62,320 nucleotides of DNA from Nitrosovibrio sp. Nv4 (lineage in GTDB: Bacteria; Pseudomonadota; Gammaproteobacteria; Burkholderiales; SG8-39): positions 1 to 62,320 of the forward strand of contig CAMDRF010000005.1 in NCBI GenBank assembly GCA_945906765.1. Direction: 5' to 3'. Both the position numbers and the translations under genes were made by a program. Every line of letters begins with the position of its first letter. Positions within the stretch are counted from its first letter, which is position 1. The notes under the pieces were generated by a model. It was not told the origin of the DNA and did no database searches. It saw only the letters and a list, made by a program, of their open reading frames with translations. Below are positions 1 to 11,315 of this stretch, piece after piece.

Positions 1-855
1 CGTGCCGTCCACCTGCAGCGTGAGCAGATCGTCGCGCCGCACGCGCACCGTCCAGGAGGAATTGAAATGCGCGATGGCGCCGCCGGCCAGCCTGAAGGTG
101 GCATAGGCCGCGTCGTCCGCGGTCGCCTTGTACTTCCTGCCGCCTTCGTCCCAGCGGAACGGAATGTGCGTCGCGCCCAGGCAGGAGACCGCCTTCACTT
201 CGCCGAACAGGTTGTCCAGCACGTAGCGCCAGTGGCACAGCATGTCGAGGATGATCCCCCCGCCGTCCTGCTTGCGGTAGTTCCAGGACGGGCGCTGCGC
301 GGGCGGCTGGCCTGACTGCGGGTCGCCCTCGAACACCCAGTAGCCGAATTCGCCGCGCACCGACAGGATCTTGCCGAAGAAGTCCTCGTCGCGCAGTTTG
401 GCCAGCTTCAGCATCCCCGGCAGCCAGAGCTTGTCCTGCACCACGCCGTGCTTGACCTTCGCCTTCTTCGCCGCCTGGTACAGGTCCACGGCCTCGGCGA
501 GCGTGGTCGAGACCGGCTTCTCGCAGTAAACGTGCTTGCCGGCCTCGATCGCCTGCTTGAGCAGCTTCGGCCGCAGTTGTGTCGACGCGGCATCGAAGAA
601 AACGCTGTCTTCCTTCGATGCCAGGGCTTTCTTCAGATCCACGCCCCAGCGCGCGACGCCATGCTGCTTCGCCAACGCCGCGATCTTCTCCGCGTTGCGC
701 CCGATCAGGATCGGGTCCGGCATCAGGCGCGTGCCGTCCTTCAGCACGACACCGCCCTGTTTGCGGATCTCGAGGATCGAGCGAATCAGGTGCTGATTCA
801 TGCCCATGCGCCCGGTGACGCCGTGCATGATGATGCCGATGCGTTTGGTTCTCAC
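1..855 (-). CDS. Gfo/Idh/MocA family oxidoreductase (3' end outside window)
   Basis: Probable NAD(P)-dependent sugar or cyclitol dehydrogenase. Reading down from a GTG at 855, the N-terminus has a short hydrophobic strand and a nucleotide-binding turn of the form GVTGRMG. The family's EKP signature follows in YCEKPVSTT, with a later DGGGIILDMLCHWRYVLDN segment that carries the conserved aspartate and histidine. The C-terminus runs off the left edge, so about 285 codons are present. The GTG overlaps the TGA of the upstream binding-protein gene (GTGA), which implies translational coupling. The substrate is unknown; the neighbours (binding protein, sugar isomerase-like gene) suggest a sugar or sugar-acid derivative. 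Confidence 0.8.
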   Translation of the reverse strand, partial: MRTKRIGIIMHGVTGRMGMNQHLIRSILEIRKQGGVVLKDGTRLMPDPILIGRNAEKIAALAKQHGVARWGVDLKKALASKEDSVFFDAASTQLRPKLLKQAIEAGKHVYCEKPVSTTLAEAVDLYQAAKKAKVKHGVVQDKLWLPGMLKLAKLRDEDFFGKILSVRGEFGYWVFEGDPQSGQPPAQRPSWNYRKQDGGGIILDMLCHWRYVLDNLFGEVKAVSCLGATHIPFRWDEGGRKYKATADDAAYATFRLAGGAIAHFNSSWTVRVRRDDLLTLQVDGT

Positions 856-1802
856 TTCTTTTTCGCCAATCCGAGGCTGTTGATGATCTTGCGCTCCTTC
901 TCGTACTGCTCGCGCGCCCATTTCGTGTAGTCCTCTGTCGACAGGTACCAGACGGGCTGGTTGTACTTCGCCAGCGTCTGGGTGTGGATCGGGTCCTCCA
1001 GTCCTTTCCTGAAGGCGTCGTGCAGCGCCTTCACTACCGCGGGAGGCGTCGCCGCCGGGACCCCGATGCCGTAGGGACTCGTGGAGACGATCCCGTAGCC
1101 GAGCTCCGTGAGCGTCGGCACGTCGGGCCAGACCGGGGTGCGCTTCTCCGTCAGGACCGCCAGCACGCGCGCCTTGCCGGCCGCCACGTGCGGCACCGCG
1201 CCCGTGGAGTCCACCGCGACGTCGAGGTGACCGCCCAGCATCGCGGTCAGCATGTCGGCGCTCCCCTTGAACGGGATGTGGTTGAACTTCACGCCCTGCG
1301 CGGCAGACAGCTCCTCCGTCGCCAGATGCACCGAGCCGCCGATGCCGTGCGAGCCGTAGCTGATTTTTTCCGGGCTCGCCTTTGCGGCGGCCACGAGATC
1401 CGCCATGGTCTTCCAGGGTGCGTCGGCGCGGACGATGACCGCGAATACGTAACCCGAGACGCCCATCACGTAGCGGATGTCCTTCATCGGGTCGAAAGCG
1501 ACGTTTTCCATGTGCGGCAGGCGCAGCACCGTGATCGGGATCATGCTCACCGTGTAGCCGTCGGGCTTGGCGTTCACCAGCGCCGCGGCGCCCAGCGTGC
1601 CGGTGGCGCCGGGCCGGTTCTCGACCACCACCGGCTGGCCGAGATACTTCGAGGTCGCCTCCGCGAGCGCGCGGCCGGCGATGTCGGTCGGCCCGCCTGC
1701 GGGGAAGGTCACCAGAAGCGTGACCGGACGCGCCGGGAAAGTCTGTCCCGCGGCGGCTGGGATGAAAAAGGACAGGAACAGCGCGAACAACAGTCTCGTC
1801 AT
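852..1802 (-). CDS. Bug/TctC-family tripartite tricarboxylate transporter substrate-binding protein
   Basis: A 316-residue periplasmic solute-binding protein of the TctC (Bug) family, which binds small organic acids. The ATG at 1802 is preceded by a GAGGAG ribosome site about 7 bases upstream. It opens a typical Sec signal (MTRLLFALFLSFFIPAAAGQ) and then the family start FPARPVTLLVTFPAGGPTDI. Length is normal for the family. No TctA/TctB membrane partners are adjacent, which is common for Bug orphans in Burkholderiales. It overlaps the downstream oxidoreductase by 4 bases, so the two are probably co-transcribed. An in-frame upstream extension to 2021 exists but would bury the signal peptide, so I rejected it. 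Confidence 0.88.
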   Translation of the reverse strand: MTRLLFALFLSFFIPAAAGQTFPARPVTLLVTFPAGGPTDIAGRALAEATSKYLGQPVVVENRPGATGTLGAAALVNAKPDGYTVSMIPITVLRLPHMENVAFDPMKDIRYVMGVSGYVFAVIVRADAPWKTMADLVAAAKASPEKISYGSHGIGGSVHLATEELSAAQGVKFNHIPFKGSADMLTAMLGGHLDVAVDSTGAVPHVAAGKARVLAVLTEKRTPVWPDVPTLTELGYGIVSTSPYGIGVPAATPPAVVKALHDAFRKGLEDPIHTQTLAKYNQPVWYLSTEDYTKWAREQYEKERKIINSLGLAKKK

Positions 1803-1889
1803 TTCATACTCCTCATCAGTAGTGTCCGACACGTTTGAAGTGGATCGATCGTAACTCAAGCGTTGGCATGGATTTTCGGCGGAGCAGCG

Positions 1890-2237
1890 ATGGCGAGTCA
1901 ACAACGGCGCGAGCGCCGTCCTGAACGGCGCTGGCTGCAGGCGGCGTGGTACTACGTGCCAAGCGCGCTGGTAATGCTGGGCCTCCTGTTCGCCTGGCAG
2001 CTGGCGGTCGATTTCTGGCAAGTGAAGGAGTACATCCTGCCCTCGCCCTGAGCAGCGCTCCAGACGCTGTCGAAGTCGAACTACCAGTGGAGCGCGAACT
2101 TTCTCACCACGCTCTACGTCGTACTGGGCGCGTTCGTGCTCTCGGCCGTGCTCGGCGTGATCCTCGCGGTGGCGATTGTCTGGAACGATCTCCTCATGCG
2201 CACCATCATGCCGGTGCTGGTGCTGTTCAACACCCTG
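1890..2237 (+). pseudogene. SsuC/TauC-like ABC permease remnant
   Basis: The frame opens at ATG 1890 and encodes a short basic N-terminus and a first membrane segment (YYVPSALVMLGLLFAWQLAV), followed by the family-like YILPSP. A TGA interrupts it at 2049-2051. The same frame continues beyond the stop with AALQTLSKSNYQWSANFLTT and another membrane stretch (LYVVLGAFVLSAVLGVILAV), then stops resembling a permease near 2237. There the sequence passes straight into the 3' end of the opposite-strand isomerase gene. This looks like the first third of a nitrate/sulfonate/taurine-type permease with one nonsense codon and a 3' deletion. No partner ATPase remains. Confidence 0.72.
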
Positions 2238-3074
2238 CTAACGCTCCTGCAACGCTTCGAGAATGCCCTTGATATAGCCGATGGCGCGCGCGGCGGCGCC
2301 GGGCCCGTCGGGCACGTAGTCGAAGGGCTCGACGGCGATGTCGCCGGCATAGCCATGGCGCACCAGCGCGGCGAGCAGCGGGGCGAAGCGCTGCTCGCCC
2401 TGGCCGGGGCCGCGCCGGTTGCGGTCGTTGACCTGCACGTGCGCGATCATGCCCTTGGGCAGCCAGGTGTCCACCAGCGCTGGCAGCGGTGCGGTTTCCA
2501 TACGGCCGGCCGAGCTGCAATCGAGCATGCTGCGCACGCTGCGGTTGCCGATCGCCGTGACCATCGCGGCGGCCTCTTCGAGCGTGTTGATCAATGGCGT
2601 CTGATCGGACGAAAGCGGTTCGATGCAGTAGATCACGCCCGCTTTTTGCGCGCGCTCGGCAATTGCGGCGAAGGATTCCTGCGCACGCGCCATTGCCGCC
2701 GCGTGCGTGTCGCCCGACTCGATACGCCGCTGCTGCGGCGAGCCGTGGACGAGGTAACGGCCGCCGAGCTCGGCGCACTGGTCGATGAGCGCGAGCATCA
2801 CATCCACGGTTTTCTTTCTGATGTTTTCATCCTTGGAACTTATTGAAAGACCGGAGGGCTTCAGCAAAAGCCAATGCAGCCCGGTGACGGCGATGCCGGC
2901 GTCCGCGGCGGCGGCGCGCGCGGCGGCGAGCTGCGCCGCGCCCAGGCGGTGCGGCTCGTCCGAAAGGGTATAGGGCGCGATCTCGAGGCCGTCGTAGCCA
3001 AGCTTGGCGGCGTACTCGCACTGCTTCGGGAACGGCATCGGCGCGATGACTTCGTTGCAAAGCGCGATCCTCAT
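2238..3074 (-). CDS. Sugar phosphate isomerase/epimerase-like TIM-barrel protein
   Basis: A 278-residue protein of the xylose isomerase-like TIM-barrel family (AP endonuclease 2 superfamily), which includes hydroxypyruvate isomerases and sugar epimerases. The N-terminus MRIALCNEVIA and the early YDGLEIAPYTL match the first barrel strands. Metal-ligand style segments follow: YCIEPLSSDQTPLINT mid-protein, then MIAHVQVNDRNRRGPGQGEQ and DIAVEPFDYVPDGPG. The gene is complete. Its TAG abuts the broken permease on the other strand. Exact substrate unknown; family-level assignment is firm. Confidence 0.8.
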   Translation of the reverse strand: MRIALCNEVIAPMPFPKQCEYAAKLGYDGLEIAPYTLSDEPHRLGAAQLAAARAAAADAGIAVTGLHWLLLKPSGLSISSKDENIRKKTVDVMLALIDQCAELGGRYLVHGSPQQRRIESGDTHAAAMARAQESFAAIAERAQKAGVIYCIEPLSSDQTPLINTLEEAAAMVTAIGNRSVRSMLDCSSAGRMETAPLPALVDTWLPKGMIAHVQVNDRNRRGPGQGEQRFAPLLAALVRHGYAGDIAVEPFDYVPDGPGAAARAIGYIKGILEALQER

Positions 3075-3244
3075 GTCGCGCTCCTTAGCTTTGCGATGCG
3101 CATCGCTGTTTCCTGAGATATCCCAGCACCAGCGAAATCATGTGCTTCAGGCGCTCGGCCTGGTGGCGCAGCGCGCGCAGGATGCGCTGCCGGTTCCTCT
3201 CGGGGTCGCGCTGGATTTTCAGCGGAACGTTGCCCGCAATGCGC

Positions 3245-4684
<1,440 letters not shown>

Positions 4685-4693
4685 GCCTCTAGC

Positions 4694-5854
4694 CTAAGCC
4701 CTTTCCTCGAGCGCCGCCACTGCGGGCAGGGTCTTGCCTTCGAGAAACTCGAGGAAGGCGCCGCCCGCGGTGGAGATGTAATCGATGCCGCCGGTGACGC
4801 CGAACTTGTGGATCGCGGCGATGGTATCGCCACCGCCTGCAATGGAAAAGGCTTTGGATCCGGCAATCGCACGCGCGATCGTTTCCGTGCCCCTGGCGAA
4901 CTGATCGATCTCGAACACCCCGACCGGTCCGTTCCACACGATCGTTCCAGCCTCACTGAGCATGCGCGCGAGTATCGCAGCGCTTTTCGGGCCGATGTCG
5001 AGGATCATGTCGTCGGCGGCGACGCCGCGCACATCCGTGACGTGCTCCCGCGCGCGCGCCGACATCTCGCCCGCGACAACCACGTCCTCAGGCAGCGGCA
5101 CCGCGATCGCGGCCATAATTTTCTTCGCCTCTTCGACCAAACCCGCTTCGGCCAGCGACTTTCCGACCGGGTAGCCCTTGGCGAGAAGAAACGTATTCAG
5201 GATGCCGCCGCCCACGATCAGCCGGTCCACCTGCCTGGCGAGCGCCAGAAGCAGCGGCAACTTGGTCGATACCTTCGAACCGGCCACGATTGCGATCAGC
5301 GGTCGCTTCGGCGAGGACAGCGCCTGCCCCAGCGCATCAAGTTCCGCGGCCATCAGCGGGCCGGCGCAGGCGATCTTCGCGAATCGGGCAACCCCGTGTG
5401 TCGTTGCTTCGGCGCGGTGCGCGGTGCCGAAAGCGTCGTTGACGTAGACGTCGCAGAGCGCGGCCACCTTTCGCGCGAGCGCCTCGTCGTCCGCCTTCTC
5501 GCCGAGATTGAAGCGGCAGTTCTCGAGCAGGACGACTTTTCCGGGGCTGACGTTGACGCGATCGGTCCAGTTTTGAATCAATTCAATTTCACAGCCGAGG
5601 AGTTCTCCCAAACGCTTGCCGACGGGCGCGAGCGAATCCTTCTTGTCGAAAACACCCTCTTTGGGCCTTCCCAGATGCGAAGTCACCATCACCGCTGCGC
5701 CCTTGTCGAGCGCGAGCCGGATTCCCGGGACGGAGGCCCGGATGCGCGTGTCATCGGTGATGTTGCCGGCCCCGTCCTGCGGCACGTTCAGGTCGGCGCG
5801 GATGAAGACCCGCTTGCCGCGCAGCTCCTGGTCGGCGAGCCGCTTGAATCTCAT
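4694..5854 (-). CDS. pgk: Phosphoglycerate kinase
   Basis: Interconverts 1,3-bisphosphoglycerate and 3-phosphoglycerate with ATP formation. The 386-residue length is normal. Visible signatures are [11 protein letters not shown] at the N-terminus, [27 protein letters not shown] and the nucleotide-binding [13 protein letters not shown] near the C-terminus. It lies 13 bases downstream of gap and 9 upstream of pyk, so it is co-transcribed. The order tkt-gap-pgk-pyk is typical for Betaproteobacteria. Confidence 0.97.
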   Translation of the reverse strand: MRFKRLADQELRGKRVFIRADLNVPQDGAGNITDDTRIRASVPGIRLALDKGAAVMVTSHLGRPKEGVFDKKDSLAPVGKRLGELLGCEIELIQNWTDRVNVSPGKVVLLENCRFNLGEKADDEALARKVAALCDVYVNDAFGTAHRAEATTHGVARFAKIACAGPLMAAELDALGQALSSPKRPLIAIVAGSKVSTKLPLLLALARQVDRLIVGGGILNTFLLAKGYPVGKSLAEAGLVEEAKKIMAAIAVPLPEDVVVAGEMSARAREHVTDVRGVAADDMILDIGPKSAAILARMLSEAGTIVWNGPVGVFEIDQFARGTETIARAIAGSKAFSIAGGGDTIAAIHKFGVTGGIDYISTAGGAFLEFLEGKTLPAVAALEERA

Positions 5855-5867
5855 CCTGAACGCTTCA

Positions 5868-6881
5868 TTACTTTGCCTGGTGCAGCGCGACCGTGACGTC
5901 CAGCATGCGGTTGGAGAAGCCCCACTCGTTGTCGTACCAGCTCGCGACCTTCACCAGCGTGCCGCCGGAGACCTTGGTGAGCAAGGAATCGACCACCGAA
6001 CTGGCCGGGTGGTGGTTGAAGTCCGAGGACACCAACGGCTCGGTGCAGTACTCCAGGATGCCTTTCAAATCGGTTTCGGAGGCTTGCTTGAGCGCCTGGT
6101 TCACTGCCTCGGCGGTGGTGGCTATCTTCGCAGTGAAGGTAAGGTCGACGATCGAGACGTTGATCGTCGGCACGCGGATCGCATAGCCGTCCAGCTTGCC
6201 GTTCAAGTGCGGCAGCACCAGGCCGACCGCGGCTGCGGCGCCGGTTTTGGCGGGGATCATGTTCATGCTGGCCGAGCGCGCGCGCCGCAGGTCCGAGTGA
6301 TAGACGTCCGTCAACACCTGGTCGTTGGTGTAGGAATGCACCGTGGTCATCAGGCCGGAGACCACGCCGATCCGGTCATCGAGCGCCTTCAGCAGCGGCG
6401 CGAGGCAATTGGTGGTGCACGATGCGTTCGAGATCACCGTATCACTTCCCTTCAGCGACTGGTGGTTGACGCCGAACACCACGGTACGGTCCACGTCCTT
6501 GTCGCCGGGCGCGGAGATGATCACTTTCTTGGCCCCGGCCGCGAGGTGCGCGCCGGCCTTCGCCTTGCTGGTGAACAGACCCGTGCATTCCAGCACGATG
6601 TCCACCCCGAGAGCCTGCCACGGCAATTTCGACGGATCGCGCTCAGCGAGCGCCTGGATGTCGTCGCCATTGACCTTCATGGTATTGCCGCTGACCGCCA
6701 CCGTCCCCTTGAAGCGGCCGTGCGCGGTGTCGTACTTCAGCAGGTGGGCGTTGGTCTTCGCGTCGCCCAGGTCGTTGATGGCGACGAATTGCAGGTCGTG
6801 CTTCGTCGTACTCTCGTAGAACGCGCGCAGGATGTTCCTGCCGATGCGGCCGAAGCCGTTGATGGCTACCTTGATCGTCAT
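5868..6881 (-). CDS. gap: Glyceraldehyde-3-phosphate dehydrogenase, type I
   Basis: Phosphorylating, NAD(P)-dependent oxidation of glyceraldehyde 3-phosphate. 337 residues, normal length. The Rossmann start is [19 protein letters not shown]. The catalytic cysteine lies in [12 protein letters not shown], and the C-terminal [12 protein letters not shown] is a family hallmark. The ATG overlaps the tkt stop by 4 bases (ATGA), which implies coupling. I cannot tell NAD from NADP preference by eye. Confidence 0.97.
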   Translation of the reverse strand: MTIKVAINGFGRIGRNILRAFYESTTKHDLQFVAINDLGDAKTNAHLLKYDTAHGRFKGTVAVSGNTMKVNGDDIQALAERDPSKLPWQALGVDIVLECTGLFTSKAKAGAHLAAGAKKVIISAPGDKDVDRTVVFGVNHQSLKGSDTVISNASCTTNCLAPLLKALDDRIGVVSGLMTTVHSYTNDQVLTDVYHSDLRRARSASMNMIPAKTGAAAAVGLVLPHLNGKLDGYAIRVPTINVSIVDLTFTAKIATTAEAVNQALKQASETDLKGILEYCTEPLVSSDFNHHPASSVVDSLLTKVSGGTLVKVASWYDNEWGFSNRMLDVTVALHQAK

Positions 6882-8935
6882 GGGACTACGCTCCTTACCG
6901 CTTTGACCACGTTCTCCGGCGTGAAGCCGAAGTGCTTGAATAGATCGGGCGCCGGCGCCGATTCGCCGAAGCGGTCGATACCGACCACGGCGCCCTCCAG
7001 GCCAACGTACTTTCTCCAGAAGTCCGTCACGCCCGCTTCGATCGCGATGCGGGGAATACCTTTGGGCAGCACTTGCGCTTTGTAGTTCTCCGCCTGCCGG
7101 TCGAACACGCTGGTCGAGGGCATGGAAACCACCCGCACCGGAAAATCGAGCAGCTTTTGCGCCGCGAGCGCCAACTGCACTTCGGAGCCGGTGGCGAGCA
7201 GGATTGCCTTCGCGCCCGGCGCGTCGGCCAGGACATACCCGCCTTTTTGAATTTGATCTTCAACTTCATCTTGCCTTTTCTCGAAAGGCAAATTCTGCCG
7301 GGAAAGAAGCAAGGCAGTCGGCCCGTTGTTGCGTTGAATCGCCGCCGACCAGGCGACCGCCGTCTCCATCGCGTCGCAGGGACGCCAGACATCGAGGTTC
7401 GGTATCAGGCGCAGCGAGGATGCATGCTCGATCGGCTGGTGCGTGGGCCCGTCCTCGCCCAGGCCGAGGGAATCGTGGGTGAAGACGTAAATGGAGCGCA
7501 GCCCCATCAGCGCCGCCATGCGCAGCGAATTCCTCATGTAGTCGGAGAACACGAGAAACGTGCCACCGTAGGGAATGAAGCCGCCGTGCAGCGCGAGTCC
7601 GTTCATGATCGCGCCCATGCCGAACTCGCGCACGCCGTAGAACAGGTAGTTGCCGCCGCCCGTGTTTTGGCCGACGCTCGCATCGGTTTTACCTATGGGT
7701 TTCGAGCCCTTCACCATGGTCAGGTTTGAACCGGCGAGATCGGCCGAGCCGCCGATCAGTTCCGGCAGCGCAGGCACCAGGACCTCGAGCGCGTTCTGCG
7801 AGGCCTTGCGCGTTGCAATTGTTTCCGCTTTGAGATTTGTATCCGTTATCAGGTTTTTTATTTTTTCCTGAAAATCAGAAGGCAATGCACCCGCAATCCG
7901 CCGCAGGAATTCCTTCGCCAGCTCGGGATTCGCTTTCTCGTAGGCTGAAAAGATCCTCTTCCAGCGCCGCTCGGCGCGCTTGCCACGCTCGCGCGCGTTC
8001 CAGCCCTGGCGCACGTCCTGCGGAATCTCGAACGGCGGATGCTGCCAGCCGATCGCCTCGCGCGTTGCCGCGATTTCCTTTTCACCCAAGGGCGCGCCGT
8101 GCGCGCCGCCCGTGTTGGCCTTGGTGGGCGCGCCCTTGCCGATTACCGTACGGGCGCAGATCAGCGTCGGGCGCCCGCGCTCGCGCTTCGCCTTGCGCAA
8201 GGCGCGATCCATCGCTTCGACATCGTGACCGTCGACGCTGTGTATTACCTGCCAACCGTAGGACTCGAAGCGGCGGCGCACGTCGTCGGTGTACCACTGC
8301 CTGATGTCGCCCTTGTCCGAGTCGATGGAGATGCCGTTGTCGTCATAGACCGCGATCAGCTTGCCCAGGCCGAGCGTGCCGGCCAACGCGCAGGATTCGT
8401 GCGAAACGCCTTCCATCATGCAGCCGTCGCCTAGGAAGGCATAGGTACGATGGTCGACAATCTCGTGCCCCGGACGGTTGAACTCTGCTGCCAGGAGCTT
8501 CTCTGCGATCGCCATGCCCACCGCGTTCGAGATGCCCTGGCCGAGCGGCCCGGTGGTGGTCTCGATCCCGGGCGCGCAACCGTATTCCGGATGGCCTGGC
8601 GTCTTGGAGTGCAGCTGCCTGAAGCGTTTGAGTTCCGCCATCGGCAGGTCGTAGCCGGTGAGGTGCAGCAAGGCGTACAGCAGCATCGAACCGTGCCCAT
8701 TGGAGAGCACAAAGCGGTCGCGGTTCGGCCATGCGGGATTGGCGGGATGGTGCGAGAGGTTGCGATGCCACAGCGCCACCGCGATCTCGGCCATGCCCAT
8801 CGGCATGCCCGGATGGCCCGAATTGGCCGCCTGCACCGCGTCCATCGCCAACGCGCGTAGCGCAGCGGCCATCGCGCGTTCCTGGGTATCGCGGAGCGCA
8901 TTGGCCATCTCGCGTTCAGGTGCTGGCGAATTCAT
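6878..8935 (-). CDS. tkt: Transketolase
   Basis: Thiamine-diphosphate enzyme of the pentose phosphate (and Calvin) pathway that transfers two-carbon ketol units. The N-terminal [19 protein letters not shown] and the ThDP/metal-binding [15 protein letters not shown] are clear. The pyrimidine-domain segment [20 protein letters not shown] matches transketolase rather than DXP synthase. I give the ATG at 8935 (MNSPAPER). An internal ATG at 8908 (MANALRDT) is equally possible, and a TTG at 8962 lies too close to the putative -10. First gene of the tkt-gap-pgk-pyk operon. Confidence 0.95.
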   Translation of the reverse strand: MNSPAPEREMANALRDTQERAMAAALRALAMDAVQAANSGHPGMPMGMAEIAVALWHRNLSHHPANPAWPNRDRFVLSNGHGSMLLYALLHLTGYDLPMAELKRFRQLHSKTPGHPEYGCAPGIETTTGPLGQGISNAVGMAIAEKLLAAEFNRPGHEIVDHRTYAFLGDGCMMEGVSHESCALAGTLGLGKLIAVYDDNGISIDSDKGDIRQWYTDDVRRRFESYGWQVIHSVDGHDVEAMDRALRKAKRERGRPTLICARTVIGKGAPTKANTGGAHGAPLGEKEIAATREAIGWQHPPFEIPQDVRQGWNARERGKRAERRWKRIFSAYEKANPELAKEFLRRIAGALPSDFQEKIKNLITDTNLKAETIATRKASQNALEVLVPALPELIGGSADLAGSNLTMVKGSKPIGKTDASVGQNTGGGNYLFYGVREFGMGAIMNGLALHGGFIPYGGTFLVFSDYMRNSLRMAALMGLRSIYVFTHDSLGLGEDGPTHQPIEHASSLRLIPNLDVWRPCDAMETAVAWSAAIQRNNGPTALLLSRQNLPFEKRQDEVEDQIQKGGYVLADAPGAKAILLATGSEVQLALAAQKLLDFPVRVVSMPSTSVFDRQAENYKAQVLPKGIPRIAIEAGVTDFWRKYVGLEGAVVGIDRFGESAPAPDLFKHFGFTPENVVKAVRSVVP

Positions 8936-8962
8936 CGGCAAACTTATTCGAGGAAGGCGCAA

Positions 8963-8988
8963 ATTATAGCCAAGCGCTTTCCTATAAT
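8963..8988. promoter_or_regulatory. Divergent -10 hexamers forming an inverted repeat
   Basis: ATTATAG at 8963-8969 and CTATAAT at 8982-8988 are perfect inverted copies separated by 12 bases. Read on the minus strand, the first gives a TATAAT -10 for tkt. On the plus strand the second gives a TATAAT 6 bases before the nudC ATG, which would make that transcript almost leaderless. Neither has a good -35 at normal spacing, so one or both may be weak or activator-dependent. Confidence 0.45.
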
Positions 8989-8994
8989 CCGCCC

Positions 8995-9891
8995 ATGACT
9001 GAAATGCCGTTCACCAGCCCGCAGGGCTTTGAAGCATCCGTCGCCGCGCCAAAACAGGCGGGCGAGGCCCATTGGTTCGTCTTCAAAGGCGACCGCCTTC
9101 TGGTCGCGCTTGGACCGCCCAGTCCGGAGCCATCGGATGATCCCAGGGTGCCCGCGAAGCCCAGTTGGGCAAGTTTGCCGTTGCAAAAAAACAACAATAT
9201 ATTGTGGTTTGAGCCGGCACGGACACTATATCTAGGGCGTCTCGCCGGCACCGATTGCTGGGCCGCGGAAGCGCCCGCCGACGCTTCGGCACCGCCGCCC
9301 GGCCTCGCCTGGGAAGGCCTGCGGGCTCTTTTCTCGGTGCTGGAAGACGCGCACTTTGCGCTGGCCGGGCGCGCCATCCAGCTCCTCGACTGGGATCGCA
9401 GCCACTGCTACTGCGGCCGCTGCGGCACGCCTACAGAGGCGAAATCCGAGGAACGCTCGCGCGCCTGCCCGGCGTGCCGGCTCGCGGTCTATCCGCGAAT
9501 CTCGCCCGCGGTGATGGCACTGGTGCGCCGCGAAGGCGAGATCCTGCTCGGGCGCAGCCCGCACTTTCCGCCCGGCATGTACAGCGCGCTGGCCGGCTTC
9601 GTCGAGCCGGGCGAGACCCTTGAGCAATGCCTGGCGCGCGAAGTCGAGGAGGAAGTCGGCGTGCAAGTGTCGCGAATCCGCTACGTTGCAAGTCAGCCGT
9701 GGCCGTTTCCGAACTCGTTGATGATCGCGTTCATCTGCGATTGGGTGTCCGGAGAAATTCGTCCGCAAGCCGGCGAAATCGAGGACGCGAAGTGGTTCGG
9801 CGTATTGCAATTGCCGAAACTTCCGAGCAGAATCTCCATCGCGCGCAGGTTGATCGATGCAGCGGTCGAGGAAATGCGCGCCAAGGCGTGA
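8995..9891 (+). CDS. nudC: NudC-like NADH pyrophosphatase (Nudix hydrolase)
   Basis: Hydrolyses NAD(H) to NMN(H) and AMP, and in bacteria can remove NAD caps from RNA. 298 residues from the ATG at 8995. A zinc ribbon is formed by C140-x2-C143 and C158-x2-C161. The Nudix box [20 protein letters not shown] starts at residue 201 and ends EVGV. The NudC-specific SQPWPFPNS motif begins at residue 233, which separates it from other Nudix proteins. Diverges from tkt. A longer upstream frame exists but only as antisense to tkt. Confidence 0.93.
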   Translation: MTEMPFTSPQGFEASVAAPKQAGEAHWFVFKGDRLLVALGPPSPEPSDDPRVPAKPSWASLPLQKNNNILWFEPARTLYLGRLAGTDCWAAEAPADASAPPPGLAWEGLRALFSVLEDAHFALAGRAIQLLDWDRSHCYCGRCGTPTEAKSEERSRACPACRLAVYPRISPAVMALVRREGEILLGRSPHFPPGMYSALAGFVEPGETLEQCLAREVEEEVGVQVSRIRYVASQPWPFPNSLMIAFICDWVSGEIRPQAGEIEDAKWFGVLQLPKLPSRISIARRLIDAAVEEMRAKA

Positions 9892-9965
9892 ACGAAGCGC
9901 CGGGCAAGCGCACAAAACTCGCGTGAAACGGGGGCGTTGAAAAGAATTGAACGAAACCAAGGAAG

Positions 9966-10032
9966 GTCCGCCGAGAGGCGGACAAGACAGGGCGCAGACT
10001 GGAAGGAATCCAGGGCTGCGCCTTCTCTTTTT
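9966..10032 (+). terminator. Two-hairpin leader/terminator between nudC and speD-speE
   Basis: Hairpin 1 is GTCCGCC-gaga-GGCGGAC at 9966-9983. Hairpin 2 (9991-10022) pairs GGCGCAG with CTGCGCC, with an inner stem CTGGA/TCCAG around a 5-base loop, and is followed by TTCTCTTTTT. Structurally this is a good intrinsic terminator. It could end nudC transcription. Because it stops only about 15 bases before the next start codon, it could also act as a leader attenuator of the polyamine gene. The sequence alone does not decide. Confidence 0.6.
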
Positions 10033-10047
10033 CAGGGGGGCACGGAC

Positions 10048-11307
10048 ATGAACGGTCTGCATCTGATCGGTGATCTGGGTGGTTGTCGTTGTGATCCGCA
10101 ACTGCTGCTCGACAGCAAACGCTTCGAGCAAGTGTGTGTCGGGATGGTGCAGGCCGCCGGCCTCGCGGTGATGGACGCTCGCTTCCACCAGTTCGAGGGC
10201 TCCGGCTTCACCGGCGCGGTGGTGCTCGCCGAATCGCACCTCGCGATCCACACCTGGCCCGAGACCAAAGGGCTGACGCTGGACGTCTACGTCTGCAACT
10301 ACAGCGCCGACAATTCCGCCAAGGCGCGCCAGCTGTTCGAGCAGATCATCGGCCACTTCGAGCCGGCCGAGGTCGCGCGCCATGAAATCGACCGTGGCGA
10401 GCACCTGCTGATGGAACCGCTGAACGATTCCACCGGCTTCTACATCAAGGCCGCGCGCCAGGTCGGCGAGTGGCAGACCAAGTTCCAGAAACTGCAGGTC
10501 TACGACACGCCGCACTACGGCCGGATTTTCCGCCTCGACGGCTACAACATGACCTCCGAGCGGGAGGAATTCGTCTATCACGAGAACCTCATCCACCCCG
10601 CGCTCACCGCGCAGGCAGCGCCGAAAAAGGTGCTGATCGTGGGCGGCGGCGACGGCGGTTCCTCGGAGGAGGCGCTCAAACACCCCTCCGTCGAGCAGGT
10701 CACGATGTGCGAGATCGACGAGGACGTGGTCAAGATCGCGAAGGAACACTTCTTCGCGGTGCACCGCGGCGCCTTCGACAATCCGAAGCTGCGCGTGCTG
10801 ATCGGCGACGGCACGAAGTTCATCCGCGAGACCGCCGAGCGCTTCGACCTGATTGCGCTGGATCTCAACGACCCGATGGGGCCGGCGCAAGCGCTGTACT
10901 CGGCGGAGTTCTTCCAGCAGTGCCGCGCCGCGCTCGCTCCCGGCGGCGCGCTGGTGCTGCATATCGGCGCCCCGGTGGCGCGGCCCGAGCGCGTGGCGGA
11001 GCTCGCGCAGCGCCTGAACGGCATCTTCCGCATCGTGCGGCCGTACACCATGTACATCCCGCTCTACGGCGCGCAATGGGCGATGGCCGTGTGCTCGGAC
11101 AAGCTCGATCCCAAGGCGCTGACCGCGGACGAGATCGACCGCAGGATCGACGCGAGGAAGCTCCAGGACCTCAGGTTCTACAACGGCGAGACCCACGAGG
11201 GCGTGTTCGCGCTGCCCAACTTCATCCGCGACCTCGTCAACCCGCCGCGCCTGAGGCAGCAGGCCCGCGGCCGGCGTCTCGGGGTCGTGAGAGCCGCAGC
11301 CAAATAA
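10048..11307 (+). CDS. Fused S-adenosylmethionine decarboxylase / spermidine synthase
   Basis: A single 419-residue chain joins both enzymes that make spermidine. Residues 1 to about 125 are a prokaryotic AdoMet decarboxylase proenzyme. E62-S63 in LAESHLAIHTWPE is the expected self-cleavage site that yields the pyruvoyl group. The rest is an aminopropyltransferase with the nucleotide-binding GGGDGG at residues 199-204, and LDLNDPMGPA around residues 271-280 at the catalytic aspartate loop. The two halves would convert AdoMet and putrescine to spermidine, and if cleavage occurs the mature enzyme would be two chains. The ATG at 10048 follows a G-rich ribosome site; a longer in-frame start at 9937 would run through the hairpins. 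Confidence 0.92.
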   Translation: MNGLHLIGDLGGCRCDPQLLLDSKRFEQVCVGMVQAAGLAVMDARFHQFEGSGFTGAVVLAESHLAIHTWPETKGLTLDVYVCNYSADNSAKARQLFEQIIGHFEPAEVARHEIDRGEHLLMEPLNDSTGFYIKAARQVGEWQTKFQKLQVYDTPHYGRIFRLDGYNMTSEREEFVYHENLIHPALTAQAAPKKVLIVGGGDGGSSEEALKHPSVEQVTMCEIDEDVVKIAKEHFFAVHRGAFDNPKLRVLIGDGTKFIRETAERFDLIALDLNDPMGPAQALYSAEFFQQCRAALAPGGALVLHIGAPVARPERVAELAQRLNGIFRIVRPYTMYIPLYGAQWAMAVCSDKLDPKALTADEIDRRIDARKLQDLRFYNGETHEGVFALPNFIRDLVNPPRLRQQARGRRLGVVRAAAK

Positions 11308-11315
11308 GAAGAGAA

